Of a DNA stretch of 64,000 nt, positions 54,613-64,000 are shown piece after piece. How positions within the stretch are numbered: the first letter of the stretch is position 1; the number at the start of each line of letters is the position of its first letter. Made by a program: the position numbers and the translations under genes. Below the pieces are notes generated by a model, which ran no database searches, was not told the origin of the DNA, and saw only the letters and a program-made list of their open reading frames with translations. The DNA lies in contig CATQJL010000001.1 in assembly GCA_958299035.1 (NCBI GenBank), positions 104,913,661 through 104,977,660 of the forward strand. The letters run 5' to 3'. Source of the DNA: Cylicocyclus nassatus (taxonomy: Eukaryota; Nematoda; Chromadorea; Rhabditida; Strongylidae).

Positions 54613-57600
54613 ATCCTATTATGCCCAGATTCAAAGATAAACGAGCATTCAGCTTATATGTCGACTGTTTCTATACGATGATGGTTAGTACTACCGAAGA
54701 AGCATATATGGGTCAAATAGCAACAGTCGTAGGATCCATCCTTCCCTTTGCTACCTCACTGAGCTCGGCAGCATTGTTCAAAATGTCGAAGTTTGAGGGA
54801 TGTTCGCGCAGAATGTCTGGGTGCCACCTACTAAGTACGCCAGTTCGAGATGGATGACATACATACTGAAAACTAATCGCCTGCGCCTCTCTTGAATACT
54901 AGGTAGCGATCTGCCGTCGCAAGGAGCTATGCGACAGCAGCTCGCATAGCTTCTTGCGACAGTTTTATTTGAAAAATATTTTTTGCTAGATTTTGTGCTT
55001 TTTTAGCATTGCGTAGTTTATTGTCTTCGAAAGTCTCTAAAAACTGACATACGGACAGTATAAAACCAATCGCTTACTTGTCTTGAACACCAGGGAACGA
55101 GCGGCTGTCGCAAAAAGCTATAGGCTCACTGTCAATATTTTGCCAAATTTTGTGCTGTTTTCGAAATTGCGGTGTATATTGCCGAAATTTATAAAAACAT
55201 GTCTAAAGGACGCGTGCACATATCGTAGTTTGTGACAACCTAGCATTCAAGAATTTAGTGTTCTTAACGAGTATCGGTGTTCAAGGAAGAGCGAGCAACT
55301 ACATAGATTTATACAGCTACGTACCCGAATGTTTGGTGCATCTTATAAATAAAAATAAGCTTAACAAATGCGGTTTTTGTCTCTTTCGCCAAGGCGCTTC
55401 TTGAGTGCTACAAATGGTTATGACTTGGAAGCTGAAATGATCTGCGAAATAGCCCAGAAATCAATGTAGATGTTAGTAAGGATAAACGATCGGAGGGGCA
55501 ACAGACTTACAAGGGAGGGTCACAAACTTAAAGTGGCCGATAAGGACAATATACATGCAGTTATCGAGGGTTTGAAACTCTAAATCTAAATTTGTTCCCT
55601 TATCTGCAAACCGCTTTTGGGAACGACTTGGTATTCTTGAGGGCCGGTCTTGGTCGCCTTGTTTGATGAGCATATTACACGCGACATGACTTGTAAATAT
55701 AATGTAGTGGCGTATGCCGCTTTGAAACAATAGGCTCAATTTCGGCGTGAGGCATTCCTATCGCATTGTGTGTAAACTCTTGGAATTGAGTGCATAAAAT
55801 TTCAGAATGATTACCTATACTTTCAACAATGTTCTCGAAGCAATTTGCTTGCTCACCAACTTTTACAAAAAAACAACAAAAAAGCTCAGCAAAGCAATAA
55901 AAAGCTGTATGTAGTTATGAAGAATCGGTAACAAGTGTGAGGTACTAGAACAGAATAATCAATCATAAGGCTTTTTACATCAAAATATAGAAGAAGCTGG
56001 TGTATCACAATGGTCACCCCTCTTTGACAAGCTTCAAAACTAGTGGACATCTTCCTCAACAATTTCTTCCTTTTCCGCTACTATGCAAAATTTGTTAAAA
56101 ACGTTTATGTAGAGTCCCTCATACAACACAGGTTCCGCTGGTATCGATTTCGTACAATTTTAATGTCTCAGTGGTTTGTGAACAGCGTATGAGATGTCCA
56201 AACTTCTTTTCAAATGCGCTTGTCTTCAAGTCTCAATGTCTAAAGAAAGCTATAGTCATATAGAAACGTGAAAGAATGCTGCTTTCTCCTTCCTTGATTT
56301 TTCACCACTTATGCTATGCACCCAGCATTAATTGCTTCAAATCGCACCATCGGCAACATGCGCTCTACTTTCGCTCGTGAAAACAAACTTTCCAACTTTC
56401 TCTCAAAGTTGGAAAGTTTGTTTCTCTTACCATTGCGTGAACAATGCCTTCATACTCTTTTTGAAGACGAAATGCGCGCTGGTTCTACTACCCGACTGTA
56501 TCAACCAGTACGAAATACGAGCGAAGTTGAGATATGCATGTCTTCAAAGCTTTAAGATTTGTTTAAAGCAAAGTCAAAGTGGGGTCAGACGCGCGAGACC
56601 GAGGGCCTGGGAAAGTTGTGGCTCTTGGAAGACGTTCTATCAGTCTCAAGTCCCACCATTGAATCTTTTCGTACTGTATAGTCATATGCAATCGCCGAAA
56701 ATTGAGCGTACAGATGTCAAGACTCCCCATTAAGAATCGTTGACATGTAGTTTGTTCGTGGAAACGTCACTTTTCGAGGTTCTGGAAGTGTTGAGAAAAT
56801 AAGAAAGGTTCGATAATTGTAGATCTGCAATAAAAAGGTCATTTTCAAAGAACGTGTGCCCGAGCTCACTCTCAACCGTGCTTAAACGCTGAAAACCGAA
56901 AATCTTCTAAAGCCTTCTTTGGGTCCAACTTTCAGCGCTGAAGCATTGGTATTCAAAAGGTTCCTGTGCTAGCACTAATCTTGATCTTAATCGAAAAGTC
57001 TCATGTCTATTTGCGTGTTGTATGTTTGTCTATATGTGTACATGTACGTATATTCTTATAGCAATCAATACTAAACTCCAAACAAAACTTTGCATGTTTC
57101 GGGGCAGGCTCGTATCACTGACTGCTCATCCCATCGAGTCACTCTGAGCTAAGCAGTATGGAGCTGTCATTATAGTAGGTGATGGAGCATGCTGGTTACA
57201 AAAACGCGGAAGCTTAGAAGGAAATAACCTATATAGAAATGGAATGGGGACAGCGAAATGGTGTGTAGAGGGATAAAAGAATAACCCCTACCATGTAGGT
57301 CGACAGGAACCGAGACGCTGTTCTTTATAAGTTTCTTATTTGAATCATACTCTCAGGTCTAATCCTTTGGATTGAATTAGTAAATGCAATGATACAGCTT
57401 GTATATGACTGCTAAATGATTACAAGTTCAGTATTGAATGTGTGATCATGGAGATGGCACCCATGCCCCCATTATTTGCCAGCAAAACAATCCTGAGATA
57501 TTCCAACAACGACATTTCGATAGTAGATCAGCTGTCGCTAAGCCAGTGCACCCGGAAGAGTCTAATGACTCCAAGTGAATAGCAAAGGTAGTAGTACATA

Positions 57601-59442
57601 AATAAGTCATATCGACAGGGAAGAAAAGTTAAACTCTAATGTATGAATCATGCTCATGTCGTACGTTTGCCAGCAAAAATGCTGGATCAAATGAATCAAA
57701 GCAAATCAAATCAGTTCAAATCAAATCAAATCAATCATATGCATCAAATTGCTCTCAAACGTTTTCCAAGAAATGGCAAACGAGTCATCTCTGGAAATAA
57801 CAAACACATTTTTGAATTTGATGGGTGTCGTTACCTGTCCGTTCCATATGATTCATTTTCTTTGAAAAGACAAACGGGTCATTTCTAAACCAATTTTACG
57901 GCCATATCGTTACCTACGACTAATGCAAGCGAATCATTTTTATACTTGTTAAGCCCGCATGCTTGAGCATCCGCATCAAGGGGAGATTCCTTTTTATGAA
58001 GGGTTCCTAACGGACGTCGCTGCGGCTTCTTTTCCATTGTTGGATAAGCCTCCCCCTTCGCCGCAGGCATGCTCATGCCTACAAACCTTAAAGTGGGAAG
58101 TTTTTAGATAAAGCCCGCTAAGCCTTTCAATTACATAATTTTTCAAATTTCTTCATATTGGTCCTAACATTTATCCGTCCACCAAACATTTAAGAGCATC
58201 CGTTCCGAAGTTGCGTCTCTCTACTTGAGTCGAGATATGCGCGCAGTGACGGGGCGCGGATGGAGGGTTGTATCTAGAGAAAAATCAACTTATGATTCCT
58301 CAAAATGTCCAAGTTCGGAAGCTTGAAAAGATTTTGGTGAGATATACTATCCAGCGAGTTACAGACTATGTTAATCTTTGTTGTGGTGTTCTTTTTTGCC
58401 AGCCCATTTGTAGGGTCTACTTCGCTGATCCATATTGTTCTGTCATAGTTTGTTTTAGTGTAGACCAGGCATACGTTGATGTTTGCGCCTTTTGTCATAT
58501 CTTCTGATCGACTCGATTGCGCGTATCGAGCCGATTCGCAATACTAAAGTTCCTCACACAGTTGATAAACGCCTGCGTCATTTCTGTTGACTTTTGAAGG
58601 GATGTGTTTTGGCTCACAACTGCCAAACTAGCATTTCTGCCACTAGCTTTTCAAAATTTTTGATGGGTGTATCTTCACTGTAGGCGTTTCTCATCCTATA
58701 TTCTATGTCAAAACCAAATTCGTACATGTGGTTAAAGCAGAGTTTATGCTTTCTCATTTCATTTTCATGAATCTTCCTACTAAGTAAATACACTATAACC
58801 TACTTTCAAGATTTAAGCAGTTCATCGATTTATCCAACAAGGACATTGAGATGTTCGTCAGGGTTCTCAGAGCAAAGTCACAGCTTGAATTTGAAATCAT
58901 TGCAAAATTTCTTCGTTATGCTGTGGCGATCAAACAAGAGTTTCCTTACTCCTAGAAGGAGAGAGCGTTGCTCTTCCAAGTTCATTGTAAATGAGACTAA
59001 AGTTTTGCTGCATTCGCACAATCTGGAATTCTCCTGAGAAATTGTTTTGTAGGAGACGCTTTGTGGAGAACGGTAGTACAGGGACGAAAGGTGAAAAAAT
59101 CAGCTTTCCATCACAATTTACAAACAATTTATCAAGCAACCGAAGTTCATATACTCATACATCCATTCAACCGACACGTACCTTAAAGAGACCAGAAAAT
59201 CAACATGCGGAAGGAAAGTTAGAAATGCAGTCTCAGAGAACCGAGCTTGCTGTAAGTGCATTTCATGGTCATGTAAAAATAAACAAAAATCATAACATTT
59301 CAACACAATTCGATTGAAAACTGTTGGAAGCAACGAGAATTGCGTAAAGATTGCTCAAATAATAGCTCCCTACCTAAACAATACAACCAATATCAAACGA
59401 AAAGAAATCCAATTCGGATCAAACTACTCGTAATACATTTCT
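54613..59442. other. Gene-poor stretch with minor repeats
   Basis: 54865-55065 and 55065-55210 are two imperfect direct repeats (TCGCTTACTTGTCTTGAACA type, TGTCGCAA...AGCTAT). 56381-56423 is a perfect hairpin. 57000-57310 is a decayed Helitron (TGTATGTTTGTC, TTTCGGGGCAGGCTCGTATC, GGAGCATGCTGGTTAC). 57690-57735 is an AATCAAATC simple repeat. Frames such as 58991-59317 have no motif. No gene is supported. Confidence 0.45.
56381..56423. repeat. Perfect hairpin (19-bp arms, 5-base loop)
   Basis: AAACAAACTTTCCAACTTT, CTCTC, then the exact complement. Function unknown; such precise short hairpins can be small-RNA precursors or foldback remnants. Confidence 0.75.
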
Positions 59443-59909
59443 TCATAACGCCCTCTTAGCCCGATTTTGGCGTTTTGATTTTGTTTCTTCCACCTCTTCC
59501 TCTTCTTCTTGTTTCATTTTCTCTATGTATTCGTCTAGAGGTGCGATATTAGTCTTTGGAAAAGTTTTGTCAGTAAGAGAAGCCTTCTTTCGGCACTCAT
59601 CTTGTCGTGCTGCTGCCTTCTGTAAAAAATTATAATAGAAATGGCTTTTCAGGGAAGTTTAGAAGAGTTGTACCTGAACATAACGGTGAATTTCTTGGAT
59701 ATCCTTTAGATAATCCAGTGCACATTCGTACATTCCCCTCTTGAAGTATTCCTGAATATCACGATTTTCAAAGTAGATTTTCAGAGTTGTTAACCCTTAC
59801 GAATTGCAATCAACATTTGTTGAAACGAGAAACTCACATTGAACATATTATCAGCGCTTGCTTGGAGTGCAATCAGGGCTACAAGAACTACGATTCGGAT
59901 TGACTGCAT
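59443..59909 (-). CDS. Small secreted charged protein, unrecognised
   Basis: Three minus-strand exons, 59838-59909, 59674-59751 and 59443-59619, all phase 0, GT-AG; 108 aa. MQSIRIVVLVALIALQASA is a clear signal peptide. The mature part has an amphipathic N-terminal half (EYFKRGMYECALDYLKDIQE) with two Cys (one in exon 2, one in exon 3), a middle (SLTDKTFPKTNIAPLDEYIE), an acidic run of Glu (EEEEEVEE) and a basic tail KSKRQNRAKRAL with dibasic sites. TCGCTGTTTTAG ends 12 bases before the ATG, a good trans-splice acceptor. No family is recognised; it could be an excreted/secreted small helical protein. Confidence 0.78.
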
Positions 59910-59921
59910 CTTCGGCGAAAT

Positions 59922-61828
59922 CTAAAACAGCGAAAGGATAGAATTCTAGCAAATGTGAACAGCTGCGTATAGAAACGCACAAAACAGTATATCAAAAATC
60001 AAAGCCCAGAAACGATGTTATCAGAGTACAAATTAAGCATCGAAGAAGTGAGAGCAATGTTTTCTTCTGAAATGGTCCATGTGAGAGGGAGCAAACCGTA
60101 GCAGATTATTTCCTTTACCGTTCACCATAAAGGATTAAACAATGAATAATTGTAATACGACTGGTAAGGGTGATCTGTTTTGTATATAAATTGTTTTGTT
60201 TAGGTTATGACGGAACGTCATAATGACGTAGGCTATTTTCTGAGTGTTAAAATCTTTGAAGGCAAGTGTACGGTGACTGTTTATCTTTGAAGTTTCATAT
60301 GGACTTGAACAGTTTGCAAAAGACAGACTTACAAAAGCAACGATATGTACCTTCAAGCAATAATTCCGTCAAAAAGATGATTGAGGATGAACTAGGCGTT
60401 TTAATACCTACTTATCCTATTTGCAAAATGACGTTTAGGTGGGCGCAGATTCCTCGGTAATCATATGCTAGACTAGACTATACAGCATATCCCTCCCATT
60501 AAGCTATTTTGAGTGGGAGAAATACAACACTGATTGCGATTCCTGACACCTACACCAGGTGAATTTGGAAAAACTGTGTTCACAATGAAGTGTGATATTA
60601 TGTCAACAATTCAGCTGTCCAAAGACGTAGTCGACTGTTTACCGACTTTACTTGATGCAAAGCGAATAATATCTCGCAATTTCGTTAAAAGAGATCATCT
60701 ATAACCAAACTAACTATAACGCTAACCGAAACTTATGTCTTTGGTTGTATGCTACATGAGAACAAGCCTTTCACAAATCGGCAAGTCTTTTAGGTGAGCC
60801 CACTAAGACACCTACTATATACCTGCAGCAGCTCTAAAAGGCTCCTAGATCAAGTTTTAAACTCGTGGAGAGTGTTTCTCCAGGGTAACCCTCAAACGAT
60901 ATTCAGGCTAAGACACCCTGGATGTCATGTAGGGCGTCATTATTAAGGCCATATGCTAGTATGGTCCCATAAAATCGTGCATAGAAAGGTCTTCAGGAAA
61001 TGACCACCTGTGCTGCTATATGAGTATGAGCTCAGTAATAACATGCCACTTCATTCTTTACCAACTTATCGCAACAAAGAAATTCTCTACTGCTACTGTT
61101 TGACGGTAGCAAACCTCTCTGCCCTATCTTCTCCACGAACGAAGGCGCACGCGCCTATTTGGAATCTATTTCCAGTTATTTGTCATATCAAAGTTATGAA
61201 GACTTGATGAAGGTTTTACGAAAGTCGAAACGTCGTCAATAAACAAACTGAAGACTACGAGCTTTCTCGCAACACCCGCTCAGCGATCAGATTATGAGCT
61301 TAAAGATAGAAGCAACTCGCAAAACGTTACAATCCTGAGTAAAAGTGCACAGTTTCAAATGTGAGACGAAGCAAGTGTGGCAGCATGCAAGAAGTTTCCT
61401 GTGGCGAAAAAAGCCGCATGGCGTTTGCCTACGGCCTGTTGATATGGGGGTTGCCACTCTCCTCGCCGCAGGACCCAAATACGTTGGGCCAGTGTAGCAG
61501 AAGAAAGAATGGACGCTTGAAGAAGAATCACATTGAGGTACGAGAAGAAAAAGGTGTTAGTTGAATCAAACATATTCTGTTTGACCTTCCGCTTCCGTGG
61601 TAAACTTCATTAAAGAATTTCTGTCTGTCAATGTCTAATGCATTAAAGACCTTATGTTTTGATGAAGGTATCCTTTTATTTGTGATTTAATACCATATGA
61701 GAGTAAATGTTTTCGTTTTTCACATTAAGTGTCTGGCTTCTCCGATAAAAAGAATGCTATGGTCAAACACAGCTACAAAACTCAAGAGGCACCTAACATA
61801 GGTTTACCTTTATTTCACCCCAACTTCA
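59922..61828. other. Intergenic; one hammerhead-like motif
   Basis: No gene was seen. The minus-strand promoter of the 59443-59909 gene should lie just above 59922 but no TATA box is evident. See 61196-61250 for a hammerhead-like sequence. Confidence 0.4.
61196..61250 (+). ncRNA. Orphan hammerhead-ribozyme-like motif
   Basis: TGATGA (61205-61210), a short stem-loop, CGAAAC (61226-61231), GTC and AATAAAC follow in the order of the Penelope-associated motif at 54523. GACTT/AAGTC can pair. No RT or GIY-YIG sequence is adjacent, so it may be a solo terminal repeat. Confidence 0.4.
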
Positions 61829-62847
61829 TCTTATATATTAGGTTGAACCGAAAGTTCTGTCGCACCATTTTCAAAAAATCATAACTTCTTTCCTTCACGG
61901 TGATTTTGCTCAACTTAAATTTTTTTAGAAAGCGTAAAGCATGCGGTTTTCAATGGTTCCCCGATGACTTTACAACATGCTCAGATTGCAGAGATAAAAA
62001 TGAAAGAACGGGATCATCCGAAATTCGGAATTTTTAAGCAACAATTCTAAAAATTCAGAAACAGTGCGATAAAATCCAGAAAAGCCATTATCCTAATTTT
62101 TCTTACATTTGATTACTATCTGAATCAAGTTTGTGCTGATCGAGCCGTTTTTTCAAAAGTTATGATTTTTTGAAAAATAATGCCGAAAAATCAATTTCCT
62201 AAGAATTCTTAAGAAATGGGTTTTTTGGCATTTTTTTTCAAAAATTCATAACTTCTGAAAGAAGACCTCGATCAGCACAAACTTGACTCAGATAGTAATC
62301 AAATGTAAGAAAAATTAGGATAATGGCTTTTCTGGATTACATCGCACTGTTTCTGAATTTCTAGAATTGTTGCTTAAAAATTCCGAATTTCGGATGATCT
62401 CGTTCTTTCATTTTTATCTCTGCAATCTGAGCATGTTGTAAAGTCATCGGGGAACCATTGAAAACCGCATGCCTTACGCTTTCTAAAAAAATTTAAGTTG
62501 AGCAAAATCACCGTGAGGGAAAGAAGTTATGATTTTTTGAAAATGGTGCGACAGAACTTTCGGTTCAACCTAATATAAAGCTGAATGTCTGTATGTCTGT
62601 CTGTCTGTACGTATGTGCGGAATAGCAATTTTTATTTCTGAACCGATTTGGACCAAACTTGGCACACATATACTTCGGGGCAGGGAGCGTGTCATAGGCT
62701 ACTTTTCGTTATCGATCGATATCGATTTTATCGATTTTTTGCAAAATTTGAGCTACGGGGCTGGGAGTTGGCACAGGGGGGTAATCGAGCATGCTGATTA
62801 CGAATATAATAATGACAGGGCCGGGCGGAGCCGGGTTTGCCAGCTAG
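61829..62847 (+). mobile_element. Helitron interrupted by a foldback MITE
   Basis: A|TCTTATATA at 61829 continues at 62574 as TATAAAGCTGAATG, (TCTG)n, GGACCAAACTTGGCACACAT, one ATCGAT...GCTGGGAGTTGGCACAGG unit and GGGCGGAGCCGGGTTTGCC then AGCTAG|T at 62847. Removing 61838-62573 with one TA restores the family 5' end exactly. Confidence 0.85.
61838..62573. mobile_element. Near-perfect foldback MITE, family A copy 3
   Basis: 736 bp whose two halves (about 365 bp each) are almost exact reverse complements, from TTAGGTTGAACCGAAAGTTC to GAACTTTCGGTTCAACCTAA, with TA duplicated at the insertion site. The high arm identity indicates a young insertion. A transcript would form a long double-stranded hairpin. 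No ORF. Confidence 0.9.
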
Positions 62848-64000
62848 TCACTTTTAAAGATCAAGCATCAACCTAATCTCAACTGCACAAAGATGATTGT
62901 CAGCTATTCAGAAAGGACATGAACCATTGCAGAAATCACAAGGTACCATTAACAGTCAGTTGCAATTACCCAGTGTGAATGTTTATCATAGTCTTGTCAT
63001 TTTAGATAGCTCTCTTGAATCATCTTGTTTTGGGGCATCTAGGAAAGATAATTTGCGCTTCCGGCGTCCTGCAACAAAAAATACTGCGAGGTTGCGTCTT
63101 ATTTAACGTAACGAAAGTGAGTGGGTGGTTTGGCGCAAAGTATTCCTGTCCACGCGTTAGATATCTCTGTAGCAAAACAAGTTTTAGGTCATGCTTGTTC
63201 AAGGTCAAAACTATATGAGTGAGTCTGCAGCGCTAAATTTATACACCTTTTTTCCCTGGTCCCGTTTTTGACCCCTAAATTCCACGCCACACTTATGTGT
63301 ATATCATCAGAACTTATAACAAGCGGCAGCTCAAACTTATTCCTGAAAAAAGAAATTCAACTCTAGACTTTGGCTTAGACCCTGCTTCCAAGAAGGCAAC
63401 CATGTACCGTACTCAAGGGGCGCTGATTGGTCCACTCTGAGAAGGAGGGGTATGATACTGGGCGAGCGTTAAAGCTGATTATCGGCGAGAAGTAATTTAC
63501 ATGAACTCTGCTTAAGCAATGGCTTGCTTGAAATTATTCTATCAGTTTCTATTTAACAAGGAGAGGATACTTAGTCAAAAGTACCAATCCAAATAATACA
63601 TATATTATCTTAAAGCGCTTGAAACGCTGATTACAAATCTGCAGTTTCTTGCTGCGGAGCGTTTTTATAGTGGGAATTATGAGGGGTGTTTCCCTCTGGG
63701 GTTGAGGCGCCCTCCATCAGGTCTCCCCCTACCTATGAGCACTGTAGAGGAGTACTGACCGGTGGCAACTGACCTAGTAGTAAGTGACGTGCTTGATAAG
63801 GAGAGTGTCAAGGTTTTAATCCCTTTCGCATGCAACTTCGTCGCAGTTTTTGCAAAATTAAGCTTGTAAATGGCTTTAACACGTTGACGACGAGCCATTT
63901 TTTGAAGGTCTGTCCCTGTGGACGAACCGTTTCCCAGCACTTTCACAGCTGGCTGCATGTACGTATGCATGCATCTATGCGTGAGATACAAAAATGCAGG
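62848..64000. other. Unassigned end of window
   Basis: A 104-codon minus-strand frame at 63677-63991 is basic at its start and ends GRGRPDGGRLNPRGKHPS. It has no recognised domain and may be repeat-derived. Nothing else identified. Confidence 0.3.

Noticed and set aside
63677..63991. Conserved basic protein gene on the minus strand
   Set aside because: The composition is suggestive, but no domain, splice site or neighbouring exon supports it; it may be repeat-derived.

Overview
The window reads as nuclear DNA of a nematode, most likely a strongylid or other clade V worm (inference). The evidence is short GT-AG introns, mostly 37-90 bp with U-rich TTTTCAG-type acceptors; acceptor-like sites directly upstream of start codons that suit spliced-leader trans-splicing; a secreted protein with four ShKT domains; a nematode-style divergent G-protein alpha subunit; and dense families of TA-flanked inverted-repeat elements, Helitrons and a Penelope-like retroelement. 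Nothing bacterial or organellar was seen. All gene models are hand-spliced from the sequence.

Genes. (1) A complete ten-exon G-alpha gene (40256-52557, +, 365 aa) is split by one 10.7-kb intron packed with transposable elements. (2) A secreted four-ShKT-domain protein (25911-27639, +, 307 aa, eight exons) carries an inverted-repeat element in its third intron. (3) A small secreted protein (28976-29642, -, 102 aa) shares the N-terminal double-Cys module of the ShKT protein. (4) A small secreted charged protein (59443-59909, -, 108 aa) is unrecognised. (5) A PAN-like secreted protein lies at 12697-13293 (+), and two 3' exons of uncertain parent lie at 16062-16390. (6) The 3' part of a Cys-containing, single-membrane-span gene lies at 10091-10708 (-). 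Two isolated exon-like segments lie at 35412-35577 and 45453-45614.

Mobile DNA dominates. 256-943: foldback MITE. 1505-1959: Helitron. 2837-3515: TA MITE. 3769-7512: a 3.7-kb hAT-type element with a perfect 8-bp target duplication that carries three frameshifted exons and the introns of a PP2A scaffold-subunit (PR65/paa-1) gene. 7610-9187: small MITE, foldback Helitron and a foldback element with tRNA-like arms. 11296-11370: a perfect 75-bp palindrome. 14277-14925: second TA MITE. 16956-18269: TIR element built of short palindromes, tandem repeats and a tRNA-like relic. 19223-20105: foldback. 22420-24896: two relics of the first MITE family. 31893-34524: three inverted-repeat elements. 36252-39162: Helitron and mariner-type MITE. 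The G-alpha intron (41079-51794) holds a mariner-type element, two foldbacks, a 449-bp tandem duplication and a palindromic Helitron. 52765-54612: Penelope-like element with inverted terminal repeats and hammerhead-ribozyme-like motifs. 61829-62847: Helitron interrupted near its 5' end by a near-perfect 736-bp foldback element.

The recognised genes suggest an environment-facing or host-facing set: secreted Cys-rich proteins and a chemosensory-type G-alpha. There is no operon-like arrangement. The most notable feature is the hAT-type element that duplicated part of a housekeeping phosphatase gene, followed by the G-alpha intron and the Penelope/hammerhead unit.
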